Positions 1 through 6,562 are shown, counted from the stretch's first letter. The stretch: DNA of 6,785 nt from Lachnospiraceae bacterium (GCA_900754855.1 CAAEEI010000079.1:1-6785), one strand, 5' to 3'. Numbers and translations are program-made. Notes: generated by a model from the sequence alone, not told the origin.

Positions 1-1129
1 CCCCGCCGGTCAGCTGGTAAATTTTTTCCACTACGCCGGGACCGGATAACTTCTCCTGATGATAGGTCAATGGATATTTTTCTTTTAATTCCTGAATCTG
101 CGCCACCCATTTTTCGTGATGCTCTTCCCGGATCCTTTTATTAAATATAGTCAGAACAGCCTTGATGTCTCCCACGATGGCGGTGTCCACCAGAATATTT
201 TTATTGATTTCTGCCGGATCGATGTCAATCTGAATAATCTTGGCATTTCCGGCAAAGGTTTTGGCATTTCCATAGACCCGGTCACTGAAACGGCAGCCGA
301 TGGCAATGAGCAGATCGGCATCGGAAACGCCAATATTGGACGTTTTGGTTCCGTGCATTCCAAGCATTCCCGTATACAACGGGTCTTCACCGGAAACCAC
401 GCCTTTTCCCATCAGAGTATCGCAGACCGGCGCGTCAATCTTATGCACAAATTCACGTACCTGCTCGCTGGCATCAGCCAGCACGCATCCGCCTCCCACA
501 AGGACGTACGGACGTTTGGAACGATGAATCATTTCTGCCGCTTCTTTCATGCTTCTTTCTTTGATCGTATCGCAGATTGGGTGCACTCTCATCGGTTCCG
601 CCGACTCAAAAATCGTTGTCGCCGCCGTGACATCTTTGGTAATGTCAATCAGAACCGGGCCTTTTCGGCCGGAGCGGGCAATGCGAAATGCATCTCTTAT
701 GGTATCTGCCAGCCGCTCAATATCTTTTACAATATAATTATGTTTGGTGATCGGCATGGTGACCCCCTTGATGTCGATTTCCTGAAAGGAATCTTTTCCC
801 AGCAGGCTCACCGCCACATTGGCCGTAATGGCCACCACCGGAATCGAATCCATATAAGCCGTCGCTAGTCCGGTCACCAGATTGGTTGCGCCAGGTCCGG
901 AAGTTGCCATACAGACGCCGACTTTTCCTGTTGCTCTTGCATATCCATCTGCCGCATGGGCTGCTCCTTGTTCATGGGAAGTCAGGATATGGGTGATTTC
1001 ATCGCTGTGTTTATATAATGCGTCATAAATATTTAAAATTGCTCCGCCGGGATACCCAAAAACAGTATCTACCCCCTGCTCTTTCAAGCATTCAATGACA
1101 ATTTCTGATCCGTTCAGAATCTGTTTCAT
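1..1129 (-). CDS. ilvB: Acetolactate synthase large subunit, 5' part (runs off the window edge)
   Basis: This is the catalytic subunit of acetohydroxyacid synthase, the thiamine-diphosphate enzyme that makes 2-acetolactate or 2-aceto-2-hydroxybutyrate at the first common step of valine, leucine and isoleucine synthesis. Reading back from ATG at 1129, 376 codons are open to the edge. The N-terminal pyrimidine-binding domain (about residues 1-168) shows the PGGA motif (27-30), HEQGAAHAADGYARATG (52-68) with catalytic Glu53, and ATSGPGATN (75-83). It continues with KDSFQE (112-117), and GPVLIDITKDV ends the domain. The middle domain follows (about 190-325) with CRFSDRV at 279-285. The C-terminal cofactor domain with its GDG metal motif lies outside the window, as would any ilvN. 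The gene starts 32 nt after ilvD, with AAAGGA at 1145-1140 as the likely ribosome site. Ala106 and Ser114 align with plant positions 197 and 205, which are linked to herbicide response. Family assignment is secure; the symbol ilvB rather than ilvI/ilvG is conventional. Confidence 0.95.
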   Translation of the reverse strand, partial: MKQILNGSEIVIECLKEQGVDTVFGYPGGAILNIYDALYKHSDEITHILTSHEQGAAHAADGYARATGKVGVCMATSGPGATNLVTGLATAYMDSIPVVAITANVAVSLLGKDSFQEIDIKGVTMPITKHNYIVKDIERLADTIRDAFRIARSGRKGPVLIDITKDVTAATTIFESAEPMRVHPICDTIKERSMKEAAEMIHRSKRPYVLVGGGCVLADASEQVREFVHKIDAPVCDTLMGKGVVSGEDPLYTGMLGMHGTKTSNIGVSDADLLIAIGCRFSDRVYGNAKTFAGNAKIIQIDIDPAEINKNILVDTAIVGDIKAVLTIFNKRIREEHHEKWVAQIQELKEKYPLTYHQEKLSGPGVVEKIYQLTGG

Positions 1130-1161
1130 TTATCTTCCATCCTTTCCTTCTCTTTCAGGAT

Positions 1162-2835
1162 TTATTTTAACTGATTTACATCAAGGACAGCGCCTCGGTT
1201 ACCGGAAGTTACCAGCGCTGCATAGCGCAGAAGATAACCATCTTTGATTTTTGGTTCTCTTGGCTGCCATTTTGCTTTTCTGGCTGCCATCTCTTCTTCG
1301 GAAACATCCACATTCAGGCTGTTGTTCGGAATATCGATTTTAATTATATCTCCCTCTTCCACCAGTGCGATCGGGCCTCCTACGGCTGCTTCCGGTGAAA
1401 CGTGCCCGATGGATGCGCCTCTGGACGCTCCGGAGAAACGTCCATCGGTAATTAAGGCTACGGAATCTCCCAGTCCCATTCCGGCGATGGCAGATGTCGG
1501 ATTCAGCATCTCCCGCATACCCGGTCCGCCTTTTGGTCCTTCATAACGAATCACAACCACATCTCCCGGTACGATTTTTCCTCCTTTGATGGCTGCGATG
1601 GCGTCTTCTTCACAGTCAAATACTCTGGCCGGTCCTTCATGAACCATCATTTCCGGTACGACGGCCGACTGTTTTACGATTCCGGTATCCGGAGCAAGGT
1701 TTCCTTTTAATACTGCGATACCGCCCTGCGCCATATACGGATGGTCAATTGGCCGAATCACTTCCGGATCTTTGTTATACACATGCGCAATATTTTCTCC
1801 CACCGTTTTTCCGGTAACGGTAATAGCGTCTTCATGAAGAAGTCCTTTTTTGCTTAATTCATTCATAACGGCATATACGCCTCCGGCAGCATGCAAATCT
1901 TCCATATAGGTTGGTCCGGCCGGCGCCAGATGGCACAGATTTGGCGTTCTTGCACTGATTTCATTGGCAATATCCATATTCAGCTCCACACCTGCTTCAT
2001 GGGCAATGGCCGGGAGATGGAGCATCGTATTAGTTGAACAGCCCAGGGCCATATCCACCGTCAGGCAGTTCATAAACGCATTCTTCGTCATGATGTCGCT
2101 TGGACGAACATTATTTTTATATAATTCCATGATTTTCATTCCCGCATGTTTCGCCAGACGGATTCTCTCGGAATATACTGCCGGAATCGTTCCGTTGCCC
2201 TGCAAGCCCATACCGATCACTTCCGTCATGCAGTTCATGGAGTTCGCGGTATACATACCGGAGCAGGATCCGCAGGTCGGACAGACGTTATTCACATATT
2301 CTTCTACCTTTTCTTCTGTCATTTTTCCCGCTTCATAAGCGCCAACGGCCTCAAACATGGAAGAAAGACTTCTCTTACAGCCATCTACTTTTCCCGCAAG
2401 CATCGGGCCGCCGCTGACAAAGATGGTCGGCACATTGATTCTGGCCGCCGCCATCAGCAGTCCCGGTACATTTTTATCACAGTTAGGAATCATCACCAGC
2501 GCGTCAAACTGATGCGCTTTGGCCAGACACTCTGTGGAGTCGGCAATCAGCTCTCTGGTTACCAGAGAGTATTTCATCCCAACATGGCCCATGGCGATTC
2601 CATCACAGACCGCAATGGCCGGTACGACGACAGGAGTCCCTCCTGCCATGGCCACGCCTATTTTTACCGCCTCGGTAATTTTATCCAGATTCATGTGTCC
2701 CGGCACGATTTCATTATAAGAGCTAACCACCCCAACCAGAGGTCTTTCCATTTCTTCTTTTGTATAGCCTAATGCATTAAATAAGGAACGATGCGGCGCC
2801 TGCTGCATCCCTTTTTTCACCTGATCACTTTTCAT
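1162..2835 (-). CDS. ilvD: Dihydroxy-acid dehydratase
   Basis: IlvD removes water from 2,3-dihydroxy-isovalerate or 2,3-dihydroxy-3-methylvalerate to give the 2-keto acids, the third step of valine/isoleucine synthesis. It is a cytoplasmic iron-sulfur enzyme. The 557-residue product (start at 2835) matches the usual length of the bacterial short form. Cluster ligands by family comparison are Cys77 (AVCDG), Cys119 (NCDKNVPGLLMA, the first family signature) and Cys191 (CGSCSGMYTANSM). Lys121 aligns with the lysine that is carbamylated for metal binding. The second signature, ALITDGRFSGAS, carries Ser468, the proposed catalytic base. An in-frame ATG at 2850 would add five residues, but the GGAGG at 2848-2844 sits inside that extension, 8 nt before the ATG at 2835, so the shorter start is preferred. 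It lies 111 nt after leuB and 32 nt before ilvB, as part of one branched-chain operon. Cluster type ([2Fe-2S] or [4Fe-4S]) cannot be decided by eye. Confidence 0.97.
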   Translation of the reverse strand: MKSDQVKKGMQQAPHRSLFNALGYTKEEMERPLVGVVSSYNEIVPGHMNLDKITEAVKIGVAMAGGTPVVVPAIAVCDGIAMGHVGMKYSLVTRELIADSTECLAKAHQFDALVMIPNCDKNVPGLLMAAARINVPTIFVSGGPMLAGKVDGCKRSLSSMFEAVGAYEAGKMTEEKVEEYVNNVCPTCGSCSGMYTANSMNCMTEVIGMGLQGNGTIPAVYSERIRLAKHAGMKIMELYKNNVRPSDIMTKNAFMNCLTVDMALGCSTNTMLHLPAIAHEAGVELNMDIANEISARTPNLCHLAPAGPTYMEDLHAAGGVYAVMNELSKKGLLHEDAITVTGKTVGENIAHVYNKDPEVIRPIDHPYMAQGGIAVLKGNLAPDTGIVKQSAVVPEMMVHEGPARVFDCEEDAIAAIKGGKIVPGDVVVIRYEGPKGGPGMREMLNPTSAIAGMGLGDSVALITDGRFSGASRGASIGHVSPEAAVGGPIALVEEGDIIKIDIPNNSLNVDVSEEEMAARKAKWQPREPKIKDGYLLRYAALVTSGNRGAVLDVNQLK

Positions 2836-2843
2836 GATTATTT

Positions 2844-2848
2844 CCTCC
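2844..2848 (-). promoter_or_regulatory. ilvD ribosome-binding site that decides the start codon
   Basis: GGAGG is placed 8 nt before ATG 2835. It lies directly after an in-frame upstream ATG (2850-2848), sharing its last G. The upstream ATG has only a weaker purine run (GGAAGGAAAG) before it. The site therefore supports the start at 2835 over the longer reading. Confidence 0.8.
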
Positions 2849-2923
2849 ATCTTTCTTTCCTTCCCACTGTTTTCCGGGGAATCATTCAGGAATATTTTTC
2901 TGCGTAATCTTTTTCTCTTTCTT

Positions 2924-2946
2924 TCAGACTAAATTTTCCGGTCTGA
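2924..2946 (-). other. Possible hairpin in the leuB-ilvD gap
   Basis: Immediately after the leuB stop codon the transcript can pair TCAGAC (2946-2941) with GTCTGA (2929-2924) around an 11-nt A/T-rich loop. No T run follows, only a purine-rich stretch, so it is not a typical terminator. It may be an RNA stability or processing element, or chance. The leuB stop also lies in the perfect palindrome TCTGATCAGA (2942-2951), which competes for the same bases. The rest of the 111-nt gap is purine-rich and I see no good promoter in it. Confidence 0.35.
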
Positions 2947-4038
2947 TCAGATTCGCTCTGTAATCAAATCACCCATGGCTTTTGTTCCTACTTTTTTCGT
3001 CCCTGCGGACAGAATATCCACAGTACGATATCCATCTTTTAACACCTGTTTTACCGCTCTTTCCACATCGGCAGAGGCCTCATCCATATTCAGCGAATAA
3101 CGCAAAAGCATTGCTGCGGATAAAATCGTTGCAATCGGATTGGCAATATCTTTTCCGGCAATATCCGGTGCGGAGCCATGGCTCGGTTCGTAGAGTCCGA
3201 AGGAACCTTCTTTCAGGCTGGCTGAAGACAGCATGCCGATGGAACCGGTTACCATGCTGGCTTCATCGGATAAAATATCGCCAAACATATTTTCCGTTAA
3301 AATCACATCAAACTGCTTCGGATCTCTGACCAGCTGCATCGCACAGTTATCCACCAGCATATGTTCCAGTTCCACTTCCGGATAATCTGCCGCAACTTCG
3401 TTGACAACTTTTCTCCAGAGACGGGAACTGTCCAGAACATTCGCCTTATCTACGCTGGTTACCTTTTTTCTTCGTTTCATGGCAATGGAAAAACCACGGA
3501 TGGCAATCCTGCGAATCTCATCTTCATGATAACATAAGGTGTCGGTGGCTTTCAGCTTTCCCTGGTCTTCCACCGTCTGTCTTGCGCCAAAGTAAAGACC
3601 TCCGGTCAGTTCTCTCATGACAACCAGATCAAAACCATCTCCGATAATATCTTCCCGCAGAGGACAGGCTTCTTTTAATTCTTCGTAAAGATAAGCCGGC
3701 CGCATATTGGCAAAAAGTCCAAGGCCTTTTCGAATCGCCAGTAATCCCGCCTCCGGTCTCCGGTCTGCCGGAAGCTTATACCACGGTGATGTGCTGGTAT
3801 TTCCACCTATGGAGCCCATGAGGACAGCGTCACAGCTTTTTGCAGTTTCCAGCGCTTCTTCCGTCAAAGGAACGCCGTGGACATCTATGGAAGCTCCTCC
3901 CAGCAGAATCTCTGCGTATTCAAAAGTACATGCATATTTTTCAGCGATACGATTCATTACTTTTAAGGCTTCCCCGACAATCTCAGGACCAATTCCATCG
4001 CCTCTGATGACTCCAATCTTAAAGTTCATGTTTTTCAT
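2947..4038 (-). CDS. leuB: 3-isopropylmalate dehydrogenase
   Basis: LeuB oxidises and decarboxylates 3-isopropylmalate to 2-ketoisocaproate with NAD, the third step of leucine synthesis, in the cytoplasm. The 363-residue protein has the usual length and runs full length from the GDGIGPEIV nucleotide motif (residues 13-21). Substrate-binding arginines are visible at 103 (AIRKGLGLFANMRP), 113 and 142 (MRELTGGLYFG), with Tyr149 and Lys198 (VDKANVL) as the catalytic pair. The metal aspartates are Asp230, Asp254 and Asp258, the latter two within the dehydrogenase signature NMFGDILSDEASMVTGSIGM. GSAPDIAGKDIANP (288-301) holds the Asp typical of NAD rather than NADP use, which separates it from isocitrate dehydrogenase. 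AGGAG at 4048-4044 lies 5 nt before ATG 4038. A second in-frame ATG at 4029 is possible at 14 nt spacing. The gene leads the leuB-ilvD-ilvB operon and has its own promoter in the 92-nt gap after the amidase gene. Confidence 0.97.
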   Translation of the reverse strand: MKNMNFKIGVIRGDGIGPEIVGEALKVMNRIAEKYACTFEYAEILLGGASIDVHGVPLTEEALETAKSCDAVLMGSIGGNTSTSPWYKLPADRRPEAGLLAIRKGLGLFANMRPAYLYEELKEACPLREDIIGDGFDLVVMRELTGGLYFGARQTVEDQGKLKATDTLCYHEDEIRRIAIRGFSIAMKRRKKVTSVDKANVLDSSRLWRKVVNEVAADYPEVELEHMLVDNCAMQLVRDPKQFDVILTENMFGDILSDEASMVTGSIGMLSSASLKEGSFGLYEPSHGSAPDIAGKDIANPIATILSAAMLLRYSLNMDEASADVERAVKQVLKDGYRTVDILSAGTKKVGTKAMGDLITERI

Positions 4039-4051
4039 CCTTTCTCCTGGT

Positions 4052-4066
4052 CATTATCTGAAAACA
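4052..4066 (-). promoter_or_regulatory. CodY-box-like sequence in the leuB leader (weak)
   Basis: Read on the transcribed strand, TGTTTTCAGATAATG matches 11 of 15 positions of the published CodY consensus AATTTTCWGAAAATT. It lies between the promoter and the leuB ribosome site, where a bound repressor could block elongation. CodY control of ilv-leu genes by branched-chain amino acids and GTP is well known in Firmicutes. It is weak evidence, because another 11/15 match occurs inside guaB (5783-5797) where no function is expected. Confidence 0.3.
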
Positions 4067-4069
4067 GAT
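4056..4069 (-). other. Small perfect hairpin ATCTG-TTTT-CAGAT in the leuB leader
   Basis: A 5-bp perfect inverted repeat with a four-T loop overlaps the CodY-like sequence and ends 7 nt before the ribosome-binding AGGAG. The stem is short and A/T-rich, so an RNA effect would be modest. It may equally be a DNA half-site pair or chance. Confidence 0.3.
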
Positions 4070-4093
4070 TTTACTTTCCCCTTTTAACGAGGT

Positions 4094-4104
4094 ACAGTCA
4101 CTGT
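4094..4104. promoter_or_regulatory. Palindrome at the predicted leuB transcription start
   Basis: ACAGT-C-ACTGT is a perfect 5+5 bp inverted repeat with a one-base centre, extendable to GTA...TAC flanks if one extra T is allowed. It starts about 6 nt after the -10 box, so it covers the predicted start site, a common operator position. The one-base centre rules out an RNA hairpin of this size. No known regulator is recognised. Confidence 0.35.
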
Positions 4105-4109
4105 TACTA

Positions 4110-4138
4110 ATCATATCTCATTTTCTTCTCTTAATCAA
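4110..4138 (-). promoter_or_regulatory. Sigma-A type promoter for leuB-ilvD-ilvB
   Basis: TTGATT (4138-4133) and TATGAT (4115-4110) are separated by exactly 17 nt, matching the consensus boxes at 4/6 and 5/6. The -35 box overlaps the last two codons and stop of the amidase gene. The predicted start is near 4104-4102, giving a leader of about 65 nt. That is too short for a T-box or a leader-peptide attenuator. Confidence 0.7.
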
Positions 4139-4958
4139 CAATTTTTGCAAGCTTTCTCTGAATATCTTCCAAAAATCCTTCCCAGGCCGCCTCATGCTTT
4201 ACATAATATTTTGGGCACATTTTGCCGGTAACGTCATAATGCCTTATAACCGCTGATGAAGAAAGGCCATAAGTCCGGCAAAGCCAGGCGGTCAGTTTTA
4301 CTAAAGAACGATATGTTTTTTTGTTAAATTTTCCATTATTTTTTTCATGGCAACATTCAATGGAAATCGTATCTCCATTTCGGTTATTGGAGGCATAAGA
4401 TATTTCTTCCAGCGGAATACACTGGATGATTTCCCCTTCCAAACCGATAATAAAATGGCTGCTGGCTTTCGTCAGATGGGTATCTTTAAGATTTTCAAAA
4501 TAGTTTCTGTTTTCCCGTGCGGTGGAACCTGCATTAGCCACATAATGCACCACGACGCCTTTTACCTCTTCCAGTGCAATCCCGCTTCGACTATAGGGGT
4601 TGGGGACAAGATAATCCCGGATGATCTCCGGGCGGCCACAGGGGCCTTTTTCTGCCGACAGTATCTCTTCCCCACGATATTCTTCCTCTGCATTCCTCAC
4701 CCGGTCTCCGGCATTTCCCGAAGGAGCAAACAAACTCCCCCATGCTTTTATAAAAATCAGTATGGCGAAAGATAAAAGAAGGATTACCCCCGCCATTTGC
4801 CCGTAAGTTTTTTGTCCTTTTTTTCTCGATTTATATGTAGGGTTTTTCTTTTTTCCTGTTGTTTTTTTAATTCCTGCTTTTTTTCCTGTTTTTATTTTTC
4901 CTGCTGATTTTTTCTCTACGGTTGCTTTTCTGTTTTTATTTTTCCTGCTATATGTCAT
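4131..4958 (-). CDS. Membrane-anchored N-acetylmuramoyl-L-alanine amidase (Amidase_2 family)
   Basis: This is a zinc peptidoglycan amidase of the T7-lysozyme/PGRP fold, expected to cut the bond between N-acetylmuramic acid and L-alanine outside the membrane. The 275-residue protein has three parts. Residues 1-50 are extremely basic (21 Lys/Arg, one Glu). Residues about 54-72 form one hydrophobic segment (MAGVILLLSFAILIFI) without a signal-peptidase site that I recognise, so an N-in signal anchor is likely. The catalytic domain spans about 130-272. Likely zinc ligands are His138 (VVVHYVANAGS), His240 and Cys248 (RHYDVTGKMCPKYY), and Lys246 is the expected catalytic lysine. SSHFIIG and DTISIECCHE are further family blocks. 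AAAGGA precedes ATG 4958 at about 7 nt. It sits alone between guaB and leuB, with no holin, spore or phage genes in view, and no terminator follows it. A role in wall turnover is inferred; the exact substrate is unknown. Confidence 0.85.
   Translation of the reverse strand: MTYSRKNKNRKATVEKKSAGKIKTGKKAGIKKTTGKKKNPTYKSRKKGQKTYGQMAGVILLLSFAILIFIKAWGSLFAPSGNAGDRVRNAEEEYRGEEILSAEKGPCGRPEIIRDYLVPNPYSRSGIALEEVKGVVVHYVANAGSTARENRNYFENLKDTHLTKASSHFIIGLEGEIIQCIPLEEISYASNNRNGDTISIECCHEKNNGKFNKKTYRSLVKLTAWLCRTYGLSSSAVIRHYDVTGKMCPKYYVKHEAAWEGFLEDIQRKLAKIVD
4886..4905 (-). repeat. 20-nt direct repeat, copy A (amidase N-terminal region)
   Basis: This exact 20-nt sequence recurs at 4930-4949, 44 nt away. 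Because 44 is not a multiple of three, the copies are read in different frames; this one encodes part of SAGKIKTG (residues 18-25). The surrounding DNA contains several further TTTTTCCTG-like units on the plus strand, which suggests growth of the region by slippage or local duplication. Confidence 0.8.
4930..4949 (-). repeat. 20-nt direct repeat, copy B (amidase N-terminal region)
   Basis: This is the identical partner of the copy at 4886-4905. Here the same bases encode SRKNKNR (residues 4-10), so both frames yield lysine-rich peptide. Confidence 0.8.
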
Positions 4959-4975
4959 GGTTTTTCCTTTCCATA

Positions 4976-4981
4976 ATCATA
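4976..4981 (-). promoter_or_regulatory. Possible -10 box for the amidase gene
   Basis: TATGAT lies 17 nt before the amidase ATG, after the guaB terminator. No convincing -35 box is found at 16-19 nt spacing and there is no TG extension. It is therefore only a candidate. Some promoter is expected here, because the guaB terminator lies just upstream. Confidence 0.3.
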
Positions 4982-5024
4982 CTTCTCTCTCTGGCAAGAA
5001 AAGAACACATCTGTCCTGAAAATG

Positions 5025-5082
5025 AAAAAAGGCCGTGCAGAATGAATCGATCTACTCCAAATCCATCTGCAACAGCCTTTTT
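5025..5082 (-). terminator. Intrinsic terminator of guaB, possibly bidirectional
   Basis: On the guaB transcript AAAAAGGC pairs with GCCTTTTT at the base. An internal mismatch follows, then TGCAG pairs with CTGCA, closing a 26-nt loop; a run of six T follows the GGCC. The A tract on the other arm would give a T run on the opposite strand as well. The guaB stop lies 22 nt upstream. The loop is larger than in typical terminators. Confidence 0.8.
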
Positions 5083-5084
5083 CT

Positions 5085-5100
5085 CCGGTTTAACCGGTTA
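5085..5100. other. Nested palindromes just after the guaB stop
   Basis: CCGGTT-T-AACCGG (5085-5097) and TAACCGGTTA (5091-5100) overlap between the guaB stop codon and the terminator stem. As RNA this could form a very tight 4-bp CCGG stem. Its purpose is unknown; it might protect the 3' end, be a protein site, or be chance. Confidence 0.35.
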
Positions 5101-5104
5101 TTTA

Positions 5105-6562
5105 TTATTCCACACTATAGTTTGGCGCTTCTTTTGTAATATGAATGTCATGCGGATGACTTTCTTTCAGGGATGCTGCGGAAATTTTAACGAAGTTTCC
5201 TTTTTCTTTTAATTCTTCAATCGTTCTTGCTCCACAATAACCCATTCCTGAACGAAGTCCACCAATTAACTGGAACAGAGTATCTTCCACGGTTCCCTTG
5301 TAAGCCACACGGCCTTCAACGCCTTCAGGAACCAGTTTTTTCGCGTTTTCCTGGAAATAGCGGTCTTTACTTCCGTTCTCCATGGCAGCGAGAGATCCCA
5401 TACCACGATATACTTTATATTTTCTTCCCTGATATAATTCAAAGCTTCCCGGACTCTCATCACATCCGGCAAGAAGTCCGCCCAGCATAACCACATTGGC
5501 GCCGGCAGCAATCGCTTTGGTAATATCTCCGGAGAACTTGATTCCTCCGTCCGCAATAATCGGAATATTGTACTTGCTTGCCATTTCATAACAATTCATC
5601 ACTGCGGAAATCTGCGGTACACCGATACCGGCAACGATACGGGTTGTACAGATTGATCCTGGTCCGATACCTACTTTTACGGCATCCACACCACAATCGA
5701 TCAGGGCTTTTGTTGCTTCTGCTGTGGCAACATTTCCCGCGATCACCTGAAGATCCGGATATTTTTCTTTAACCATGGCGAAGGTTTTCAGCACATTTGC
5801 AGAATGTCCATGGGCAGTATCAATGACGAGCACGTCTACATGGGCATTCATCAGCTCATCCACACGGGTCAGAATATCCGGTGTACAGCCAACTGCTGCG
5901 CCACAGAGCAGACGTCCATTTTCATCTTTTGCAGATAACGGATAACGAATCTGTTTTTCGATGTCTTTAATGGTAATCAGCCCTTTTAAATTAAAATTAT
6001 CATCAACAATAGGAAGTTTTTCTTTTCTAGCCTTGCCAAGAATTTGTTTCGCCTCTTCAAGAGTAATGCCTTCTTTGGCCGTAACCAGTCCGTCGGCCTC
6101 AGAGGTCATGGATTCTTTGATTTTTTTATCAAAATTTGTTTCAAACTTTAAGTCACGGTTTGTAATAATACCAACCAGTCTTCCTTTTTCTGTGACAGGA
6201 ACACCGGAAATATGGAATTTGGACATCAGTTCTTCTGCCTGGCGAAGAGTATGATCCGGAGAAAGATAAAACGGATCGGTAATTACCCCGTATTCGGAAC
6301 GTTTTACTTTATCTACTTCTTCTGCCTGCTGTTCAATACTCATATTCTTATGAATGATACCAATGCCACCCTGGCGAGCCATGGCAATCGCCATACGATG
6401 TTCTGTAACGGTGTCCATACTGGCGCTCATCAACGGAATATTCAATGTAATCTTGTTCGTGAGTTTCGTCTGAAGCTCCACTTCATTAGGGATAACCTCT
6501 GAGTATCCCGGTACTAATAAAACATCATCAAAAGTGATTCCCTCTCCGATAATTCTTCCCAT
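5105..6562 (-). CDS. guaB: Inosine-5'-monophosphate dehydrogenase
   Basis: GuaB converts IMP to XMP with NAD, the first committed and usually rate-limiting step of guanine nucleotide synthesis, as a cytoplasmic tetramer. The 485-residue product is full length for the bacterial family. The (beta/alpha)8 barrel opens with TFDDVLLVPGYSEV (10-23). Two CBS domains (about 92-205) are inserted, each with a GIIT or GLIT block, and are known in the family to sense purine nucleotides. Catalytic Cys305 lies in GPGSICTTR (300-308), the IMP phosphate loop in IADGGIKFSGD (336-346) and VVMLGGLLAG, and the mobile-flap pair Arg401-Tyr402 in KDRYFQ. The C-terminus carries GMGYCGA and ends in tandem TAA stops. 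AGGAAGGA precedes ATG 6562 at 8 nt. It is transcribed from its own promoter and closed by a terminator, so it appears to be a single-gene unit not co-transcribed with the leu-ilv genes. Nothing is missing or broken. Confidence 0.98.
   Translation of the reverse strand: MGRIIGEGITFDDVLLVPGYSEVIPNEVELQTKLTNKITLNIPLMSASMDTVTEHRMAIAMARQGGIGIIHKNMSIEQQAEEVDKVKRSEYGVITDPFYLSPDHTLRQAEELMSKFHISGVPVTEKGRLVGIITNRDLKFETNFDKKIKESMTSEADGLVTAKEGITLEEAKQILGKARKEKLPIVDDNFNLKGLITIKDIEKQIRYPLSAKDENGRLLCGAAVGCTPDILTRVDELMNAHVDVLVIDTAHGHSANVLKTFAMVKEKYPDLQVIAGNVATAEATKALIDCGVDAVKVGIGPGSICTTRIVAGIGVPQISAVMNCYEMASKYNIPIIADGGIKFSGDITKAIAAGANVVMLGGLLAGCDESPGSFELYQGRKYKVYRGMGSLAAMENGSKDRYFQENAKKLVPEGVEGRVAYKGTVEDTLFQLIGGLRSGMGYCGARTIEELKEKGNFVKISAASLKESHPHDIHITKEAPNYSVE

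Noticed and set aside
116..868. Plus-strand open frame of 250 codons opposite ilvB
   Set aside because: It lies entirely antisense to strongly conserved acetolactate synthase sequence, and its translation shows no recognisable domain.
2146..2772. Plus-strand open frame of 208 codons opposite ilvD
   Set aside because: It is antisense to conserved dehydratase coding sequence, and the His/Arg-rich translation looks like a shadow.
4039..4130. T-box or leader-peptide attenuator before leuB
   Set aside because: The leader is about 65 nt, with no T-box sequence (TGGNACCGCG type), no terminator stem with T run, and no short ORF rich in Leu/Ile/Val codons.
4131..4958. Phage endolysin or prophage remnant
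   Set aside because: The amidase fold is shared with phage lysins, but there is a membrane anchor and no holin, integrase, attachment repeat or other phage gene in the window.
5266..5589. Second minus-strand open frame of 107 codons inside guaB
   Set aside because: It overlaps guaB in another frame on the same strand. The guaB reading is intact and conserved, so there is no frameshift to explain.
5783..5797. CodY-like 11/15 match within guaB
   Set aside because: It lies deep inside a conserved coding region with no promoter nearby. It is used here only to show that such scores arise by chance.
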